DNA from: Gammaproteobacteria bacterium | Lineage (GTDB): Bacteria; Pseudomonadota; Gammaproteobacteria; SZUA-229 | Direction of reading: 5' to 3' | DNA: 5,358 bases | NCBI GenBank assembly: GCA_030641945.1 | Contig: DAOWLL010000152.1 | Location: 1-5,358 of the forward strand | Part shown: positions 1 through 5,358 of the stretch, piece by piece | How the letters are laid out: the number at the start of each line of letters is the position of its first letter | How positions within the stretch are numbered: position 1 is the first letter of the stretch | Position numbers and translations under genes: made by a program | Notes under the pieces: model-generated | The model's database searches: none | The model's input: the letters and a program-made list of their open reading frames with translations, nothing else | What the model was told of the DNA's origin: nothing

Positions 1-13
1 GTATTAATAACGT

Positions 14-565
14 TTATACGGGCAGACCGAGCTTTTTTAGAATGGAAATCAGGCGGTCCTTGCTTAGTTCTCCCATGATTGTGTGGGTAACTTTACCGTT
101 CTTGTCTATAATTGCGCTGAACGGCAGGCCGCCAATGCTGTTGCCGTATTTTTGTGCCAGCTCAATGGCTTCCATTTCACCGGCCAGGATGGGATAGTTC
201 ATCGCCATTTCGTTGGCAAACTCCCTGACGTCTTCTTCGTTGTCGACAGCAACGCCGATGATCTGGAATCCACGGTTTTCCAGTTCCTGCTGGACTTCGA
301 TGAAGCCGGGTATCTCTTCCAGGCAGGGCGGACACCAGGTGGCCCAGAAATTCAGCAGCACGACCTGGCCGTCCCAGTCTTTGATATTTCGAACATTGCC
401 CTCGATATCCATCATGGCGAATTCAGGGCGTATTTTTCCGATAACGGGGCTGGCTGTTTCAGGTGCAGAAACGGAAGCCGTGTCTGTTGCCAGGTAGCGC
501 TGCAGGGCAAAGCCGGAAGCGCCGGCGATAGTTGTCGCCACTATAAATATCAGTACGTTTTTCAT
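14..565 (-). CDS. TlpA/ResA-family membrane-anchored thiol-disulfide oxidoreductase
   Basis: A 183-residue thioredoxin-fold protein predicted to act on the periplasmic side of the inner membrane, reducing or exchanging disulfides in client proteins. Residues 4-20 form an uncleaved-looking hydrophobic anchor, followed by a Ser/Thr/Ala-rich linker to about residue 40 and a TlpA/AhpC-TSA-like domain. The active site is WCPPC (W77, C78, C81) after the strand VVLLNFWAT; the cis-proline loop is GGLP (P148). The family includes TlpA, ResA and CcmG/DsbE, and the sequence alone does not separate them. No cytochrome c maturation genes are in view, so I leave the symbol blank. It starts 33 bases after the dsbD stop on the same strand, so co-transcription is likely and DsbD is its natural electron donor (inference). 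The ATG is chosen because the anchor begins there; no clear Shine-Dalgarno precedes it. The stop lies 13 bases from the window edge, so any terminator is outside the window. Confidence 0.93.
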   Translation of the reverse strand: MKNVLIFIVATTIAGASGFALQRYLATDTASVSAPETASPVIGKIRPEFAMMDIEGNVRNIKDWDGQVVLLNFWATWCPPCLEEIPGFIEVQQELENRGFQIIGVAVDNEEDVREFANEMAMNYPILAGEMEAIELAQKYGNSIGGLPFSAIIDKNGKVTHTIMGELSKDRLISILKKLGLPV

Positions 566-598
566 CGTATAAAGCTTGAGTTCATTTTAGTGTGTGTA

Positions 599-2440
599 TT
601 AATTCAGCGCCTGTTTTACATGGGCGCTGAATTTGTCAGCGGGTACATAGCCGACCACACGGAAGTTTTTACGTTCGTTTCCGTTTTTATCAAAGAACAT
701 AATCGATGGCGGGCCGATGATGCCGAAATGTTTGTACAGGGCCTTGTCCAGTTCATCGTTGGCTGTCACGTCAGCCTGTAACAGTACTGTATCGGCAAGC
801 GCCTGCTGAACGCCAGCATCGGTAAAGGTCAACACTTCCATCTCCTTGCAGGAGACGCACCAGTCAGCATAGAAATCGAGCATGACGGTTTTGCCTTGCG
901 ACCTGGCTTCAGCCAGTGCGGCATTTAAACCATCGACACCCTTGATTTGTTTGAATGGCAAGTGGGCTGCCTGTTCAGAACCGGTTCCGCCTGAAATGGC
1001 GATGCCCTTTAGTGGATGAAAAACGTCACGGCCGCCTGAAGCCAGGCCAATAATCAGGATAATGCCGTAAACCAGTAACAGCAGGCCAGTGCCTTTCCAT
1101 AATTTACGCCAGCCTGATGCATCATCTGGCAGTGAGTCGATAGCGCCCATGTAAACCGCCGAAACAATCAATAAGGCTGCCCATAACGCCATGGTGAAAG
1201 CAGCAGGTGCCACGCGCTCCAGCATCCAGACACCGAGACCGAGCAGCATTACGCCGAAGACAGCTTTGACTGCATCCATCCAGGGACCGGCTTTCGGCAG
1301 TATTTTTCCGGCGGAGGCGCCGATCGCCAGCAGCGGTGTACCCATGCCCATGCTCAGGGAAAACAGCGCGAAGCCACCAAGTGCAGCATCGCCGGTTTCG
1401 GCGATATAGATCAATGCGCCGACCAGGGGCGCAGTCACGCACGGGCCAACAATCAAGGCGGACAAAAATCCCATGATGGCAACACCGGTGAGGGTGCCGC
1501 CTTGCTGACTGTTGCTGATTTGTGTGATCTTGCTCTGGATCGAGGCCGGCATCTGCAGTTCGTAGAAACCGAACATCGAGAACGACAGCGCGATAAATAT
1601 GGCTACGAAGGTGCTAATAATCCAGGGGTTCTGGAACCAGGCCTGGATGTTCTCGCCTGAGAGGCCGACCAGTATCCCCACCACGGTATAGGTGAGCGCC
1701 ATCGCCAGCACGTACACGAGTGACAGGGTGAAGGTGCTGCGCATGGTCTGGTTTTCACCCTGGCCGACAATGATGCCCATCAGTATCGGGATCATCGGGA
1801 ATACGCACGGGGTCAGTGCCAGCAGCAGGCCGGCACCGAAAAATACCAGCAATGTTACCCAGGTGTTACCCTGTTTCAGGGTGTTCGCTATACGGTCCTG
1901 CTCGGAGACAACCTCCGCGCCGCCGGCTTGCTCCTGTGCTGCAGCTGCAGCACCAATAATTTCAGGCAGTCTTACAGAGATTTCACGTGTCTGTGGCGGG
2001 TAGCAGATTCCGGAAATCTCCGAGCAACCCTGGTACTTGACCTTGAAAACTGCATCATTGGCCCCATTAGTATTGGCAATGGGCAGTGATACTTCGGCTG
2101 AATCGTGATAAACATAAAGAAGCTTGTTGAAGATGGGGTCCTGTTTTTCTTCGCCGGGCTGTAACTGCAGGGGATGTGTATCAATTTTCTCGTTGGACGG
2201 GATGATGTTCATTTTGTCCTGGTAGAGATAATGGCCTTCGGCGATCACCCAGCGTGCTACAAAGCGGTTGCCTTCAATACCCGTGCTTAGCTGGAATGCG
2301 TCATCGACTTCAAGGATGTCGTCCTGTCCGCCTAGCCCGAGGTCATCGAACAGACTATCGACTGCTGATGCGGGTGAGACGAAGATAAAGGCCAGTACTG
2401 TAAAAAGGAGTGCCCGTAGTTTGGTTTGATGGTGCTTCAT
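599..2440 (-). CDS. dsbD: Thiol:disulfide interchange protein DsbD (cytoplasm-to-periplasm electron transporter)
   Basis: Passes electrons from cytoplasmic thioredoxin across the inner membrane to periplasmic thiol proteins such as DsbC and CcmG-type proteins. I start it at ATG 2440 (613 residues), not at the in-frame TTG at 2512, because a classic signal peptide begins there: basic N-terminus, hydrophobic core about 10-22, and probable cleavage after ASA (residue 26). No strong Shine-Dalgarno is seen at this ATG. Domains in order: periplasmic N-terminal immunoglobulin-like domain (about 27-160) with C139 and C146 before YPP; a membrane domain of about eight helices (about 194-467) with C212 in LTPCVFP and C334 in GPCVTAPL; and a C-terminal periplasmic thioredoxin domain (about 495-613) with WCVSC (C528, C531) and a Pro pair at 577-578. 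All six expected redox cysteines are present. The N-terminal pair is spaced C-X6-C, one residue longer than C-X5-C in E. coli DsbD as I recall it. It is transcribed divergently from fxsA and is followed by the TlpA-like gene. Confidence 0.97.
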   Translation of the reverse strand: MKHHQTKLRALLFTVLAFIFVSPASAVDSLFDDLGLGGQDDILEVDDAFQLSTGIEGNRFVARWVIAEGHYLYQDKMNIIPSNEKIDTHPLQLQPGEEKQDPIFNKLLYVYHDSAEVSLPIANTNGANDAVFKVKYQGCSEISGICYPPQTREISVRLPEIIGAAAAAQEQAGGAEVVSEQDRIANTLKQGNTWVTLLVFFGAGLLLALTPCVFPMIPILMGIIVGQGENQTMRSTFTLSLVYVLAMALTYTVVGILVGLSGENIQAWFQNPWIISTFVAIFIALSFSMFGFYELQMPASIQSKITQISNSQQGGTLTGVAIMGFLSALIVGPCVTAPLVGALIYIAETGDAALGGFALFSLSMGMGTPLLAIGASAGKILPKAGPWMDAVKAVFGVMLLGLGVWMLERVAPAAFTMALWAALLIVSAVYMGAIDSLPDDASGWRKLWKGTGLLLLVYGIILIIGLASGGRDVFHPLKGIAISGGTGSEQAAHLPFKQIKGVDGLNAALAEARSQGKTVMLDFYADWCVSCKEMEVLTFTDAGVQQALADTVLLQADVTANDELDKALYKHFGIIGPPSIMFFDKNGNERKNFRVVGYVPADKFSAHVKQALN

Positions 2441-2546
2441 GGATATCTGTTTTATGACAAAGTATGGATTGTTAGACACAATTAGCCTGTGCGGTTCAGT
2501 GCCGGCAGGCAATTAGAGAACTGAATAATAACAGAGTAAAATCATT
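2441..2546. promoter_or_regulatory. Divergent dsbD/fxsA intergenic region, promoters unresolved
   Basis: This 106-base gap between two divergent starts must hold the promoter of dsbD and probably one for fxsA. On the plus strand AATAAT (2524-2529) could be a -10 for fxsA, but no good -35 sits at the right distance. On the minus strand only weak matches are seen. An imperfect dyad, GCCTG (2485-2489) with CAGGC (2506-2510), lies near the centre, and the hexamer AATTAG recurs directly at 2480-2485 and 2511-2516. No operator of a known family is recognised. The role is inferred from gene orientation, not from clear motifs. Confidence 0.4.
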
Positions 2547-3026
2547 ATGTTACGAATATGGCCTGTTCTTTTTATCGTTGTTCCACTGGTTGAATTATAT
2601 CTCATTATAGAAGTTGGCAGTGTGATCGGTGCGCTGTGGACAGTATTGCTGGTGGTTTTGACAGCTGTCATCGGGGTTTCGCTGCTGCGAATCCAGGGTT
2701 TCAATACGCTCAACCGGGCTCGCCAGAACATGGAAATGGGCACCTTGCCTGCGATGGAAATGATGGAGGGCATGGTGCTGGCTGTTGGCGGTGCACTGCT
2801 GATTACACCCGGGTTTATCACCGATACACTTGGCTTTTTATGCCTGATACCGGCGACCCGCAGAGCGATGATCCGTTACCTTATGCAGCGCTCAAGCATT
2901 CATGGGCAGGGTTTCTACAGTCACGGGACGACGCATTACTCGCCTGGGCACAGGGATCATGGCCACAACGACCATGGACACCACAAGGGCAGAACCATAG
3001 AAGGTGAATTCCACCGCGACGACTGA
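2547..3026 (+). CDS. fxsA: FxsA-family inner-membrane protein with His-rich C-terminal tail
   Basis: A 159-residue small membrane protein of the FxsA family. The family is named for E. coli FxsA, whose overproduction relieves exclusion of phage T7 by the F plasmid; its normal cellular role is not established. Hydrophobic segments lie at about 5-23 (with PLVELYLII), 25-47 and 76-101. The family-typical LLITPGFITD stretch (84-93) is followed by IPATR and a basic patch at 105-110. The cytoplasmic or soluble tail (about 115-159) carries nine histidines between residues 119 and 146, then an IEGEF motif (151-155); I recall a similar EGE-type ending in family members. Length matches E. coli FxsA, about 158 residues. 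A weak Shine-Dalgarno, AGAG (2533-2536), lies 10 bases before the ATG. It sits upstream of groES in the same direction, as in E. coli. No terminator is apparent after it, so some read-through into groES-groEL is possible. Confidence 0.93.
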   Translation: MLRIWPVLFIVVPLVELYLIIEVGSVIGALWTVLLVVLTAVIGVSLLRIQGFNTLNRARQNMEMGTLPAMEMMEGMVLAVGGALLITPGFITDTLGFLCLIPATRRAMIRYLMQRSSIHGQGFYSHGTTHYSPGHRDHGHNDHGHHKGRTIEGEFHRDD

Positions 3027-3050
3027 TGAGCTTTATTTTTTCTCCAGGCC

Positions 3051-3079
3051 CTTGTATATCTGACACTCGCCCCCATTAT
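3051..3079 (+). promoter_or_regulatory. Candidate sigma-32 (RpoH) heat-shock promoter for groES-groEL
   Basis: CTTGTA (3051-3056) matches five of six bases of the RpoH -35 core CTTGAA. After a 14-base spacer comes CCCCAT (3071-3076), preceded by a further C and followed by TAT, a strong match to the RpoH -10 CCCCATNT. The arrangement resembles the E. coli groE promoter as I remember it. Transcription would start near 3085, leaving a leader of about 115 bases that contains the whole CIRCE operator. Assigned by motif only. Confidence 0.62.
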
Positions 3080-3125
3080 TTGCAACATTCATGAGTACAG
3101 GCAACGTTGAGAAACGGGATTAGCC

Positions 3126-3153
3126 TTGACTCTGATAATTTCGTCATTATTAT
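3126..3153 (+). promoter_or_regulatory. Candidate sigma-70 promoter for groES-groEL, overlapping CIRCE
   Basis: TTGACT (3126-3131) and TATTAT (3148-3153) are separated by 16 bases; each matches five of six bases of the vegetative consensus. Transcription would start near 3160, inside the CIRCE operator, which is the usual geometry for HrcA repression. The first base of CIRCE (3153) is the last base of this -10 element. Confidence 0.68.
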
Positions 3154-3179
3154 TAGCACTCGCTTAGTTAGAGTGCTAA
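3153..3179 (+). promoter_or_regulatory. CIRCE operator (HrcA binding site)
   Basis: Perfect inverted repeat TTAGCACTC (3153-3161), 9-base spacer, GAGTGCTAA (3171-3179). This is the full CIRCE consensus with no mismatch in either arm and the canonical spacer length. CIRCE is bound by the heat-labile repressor HrcA and is typically found upstream of groES or dnaK operons. It ends 21 bases before the groES start codon. The hrcA gene itself is not in the window; its presence elsewhere in the genome is inferred. Confidence 0.97.
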
Positions 3180-3200
3180 TTTTTCAAGAGGATATAACAC

Positions 3201-3491
3201 ATGAATATACGTCCATTACACGACCGCGTTGTCGTCAAACGTACGGAAGAAGAGCGCACCAGTGCTGGTGGTATCGTGATTCCTGATTCTGCAGCTGAAA
3301 AACCACAAAAGGGTGAAGTTGTGGCTGTAGGGAATGGCAAGGTAACAGACAGCGGTGAAATGCGCGCACTGGATGTGAAAGTAGGTGATCAAGTTCTGTT
3401 TGGTAAATACTCCGGTACAGAAATCAAGATCGATGGTGAAGATGTTTTGATCATGAAAGAAGAAGACATCCTGGGTGTTCTTGCAGCGTAA
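3201..3491 (+). CDS. groES: Co-chaperonin GroES (Hsp10)
   Basis: A 96-residue cytoplasmic co-chaperonin that forms the heptameric lid closing the GroEL folding chamber in an ATP-dependent cycle. The N-terminal signature is visible as [11 protein letters not shown] (3-13). The mobile loop spans about 16-34 and carries the hydrophobic tripeptide IVI (25-27), which docks on the GroEL apical domain (IVL in E. coli). The C-terminal half contains [15 protein letters not shown] and ends in DILGVLAA. Length is one residue short of the E. coli protein. A clear Shine-Dalgarno, AGAGGA (3187-3192), stands 8 bases before the ATG. It is the first gene of the groE operon, preceded by CIRCE and two candidate promoters, and is followed after 33 bases by groEL. 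Confidence 0.99.
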   Translation: MNIRPLHDRVVVKRTEEERTSAGGIVIPDSAAEKPQKGEVVAVGNGKVTDSGEMRALDVKVGDQVLFGKYSGTEIKIDGEDVLIMKEEDILGVLAA

Positions 3492-5168
<1,677 letters not shown>

Positions 5169-5194
5169 GCTGCTCTTTCACGAGCCTTTAAATG

Positions 5195-5228
5195 AAAAGC
5201 CCCGTTGGCAACAACGGGGCTTTTTTTT
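5195..5228 (+). terminator. Rho-independent terminator of the groES-groEL operon
   Basis: A perfect 13-base-pair stem, AAAAGCCCCGTTG (5195-5207) with CAACGGGGCTTTT (5212-5224), is closed by a GCAA tetraloop of GNRA type and followed by a run of eight T (5221-5228). It lies 26 bases after the groEL stop. The four A on the left side could make it weakly active on the other strand too. Confidence 0.96.
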
Positions 5229-5235
5229 GCTTTTT

Positions 5236-5264
5236 GTGCCACAGAGGCACAGAGAACACAGAGG
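5236..5264. repeat. Tandem CACAGAG repeat with small hairpin
   Basis: CACAGAG occurs three times at 5240-5246, 5248-5254 and 5257-5263, with a period of 8-9 bases. A short inverted repeat, GTGCC (5236-5240) and GGCAC (5246-5250), overlaps the first copy. From memory, similar CACAGAG-rich strings recur in intergenic regions of many environmental bacterial genomes, sometimes followed by GACGCGAATG-like runs; AGACGCGAATG is seen here at 5300-5310. Function unknown. Confidence 0.55.
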
Positions 5265-5358
5265 TTTTAGCCGCCTGCCGCTACACGGCCCCCGCAAAAG
5301 ACGCGAATGCTGTTGTGTGTAAATGGCTTCATTCAGGCTGCATATTAATATTTGCCAC
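5265..5358. other. Noncoding tail, nothing recognised
   Basis: No supported gene, RNA or promoter is seen between the CACAGAG repeat and the right edge. It includes a GC-rich stretch (about 5270-5310), then an AT-rich end with the 10-base palindrome ATATTAATAT (5342-5351). The stretch could belong to the repeat element or lead to a gene beyond the window. Confidence 0.5.

Noticed and set aside
83..781. A 232-codon plus-strand open frame opposite the TlpA-like gene and the end of dsbD
   Set aside because: It lies antisense across two well-supported genes and their gap, has no recognisable domain, and is explained by the codon pattern of the real genes.
2441..2512. N-terminal extension of dsbD to a TTG at 2512
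   Set aside because: It would put 24 polar residues ahead of a complete signal peptide; the ATG at 2440 gives a normal DsbD precursor.
3102..3109. CAACGTTG palindrome between the two groE promoters
   Set aside because: An eight-base palindrome is too short to support an operator call on its own and matches no family I recognise.
3134..3139. GATAAT as an alternative -10 for groES
   Set aside because: The nearest -35-like hexamer, TTGAGA (3107-3112), is 21 bases away, too far; TTGACT with TATTAT is better spaced and fits the CIRCE position.

Overview
The window is an ordinary chromosomal housekeeping stretch, most likely from a gammaproteobacterium. Three things point there: a DsbD with all three domains, an FxsA-family gene directly upstream of groES-groEL (from memory, E. 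coli has fxsA-groS-groL with dsbD a few genes away), and GroES/GroEL proteins close in sequence and length to the E. coli pair. A perfect CIRCE operator ahead of groES implies that the organism has the HrcA repressor, so it is not an enteric like E. coli. I cannot name a genus.

Layout. Minus strand, positions 2440 down to 14: dsbD, then a membrane-anchored TlpA/ResA-type thioredoxin-fold gene 33 bases downstream. They form a probable two-gene (or longer) envelope thiol-redox operon that may continue past the left edge. A 106-base divergent spacer (2441-2546) separates dsbD from fxsA. Plus strand, 2547-5168: fxsA, a 174-base regulatory gap, groES, a 33-base gap, and groEL. A strong intrinsic terminator (5195-5228) ends the groE operon. 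The last 130 bases are noncoding as far as I can see and begin with a short tandem CACAGAG repeat.

How it works together. DsbD moves electrons from cytoplasmic thioredoxin across the inner membrane, and the TlpA-like protein is a plausible periplasmic recipient or partner. GroES and GroEL form the cytoplasmic folding chamber. The groE control region appears to carry two promoters: a sigma-32-like one (3051-3079) and a sigma-70-like one (3126-3153) whose -10 element abuts the CIRCE operator (3153-3179). This suggests combined positive (RpoH) and negative (HrcA) heat-shock control.

I found no convincing undescribed system. The points most worth a second look are the dual heat-shock control region, the CACAGAG repeat after the groE terminator, and the histidine-rich tail of FxsA.
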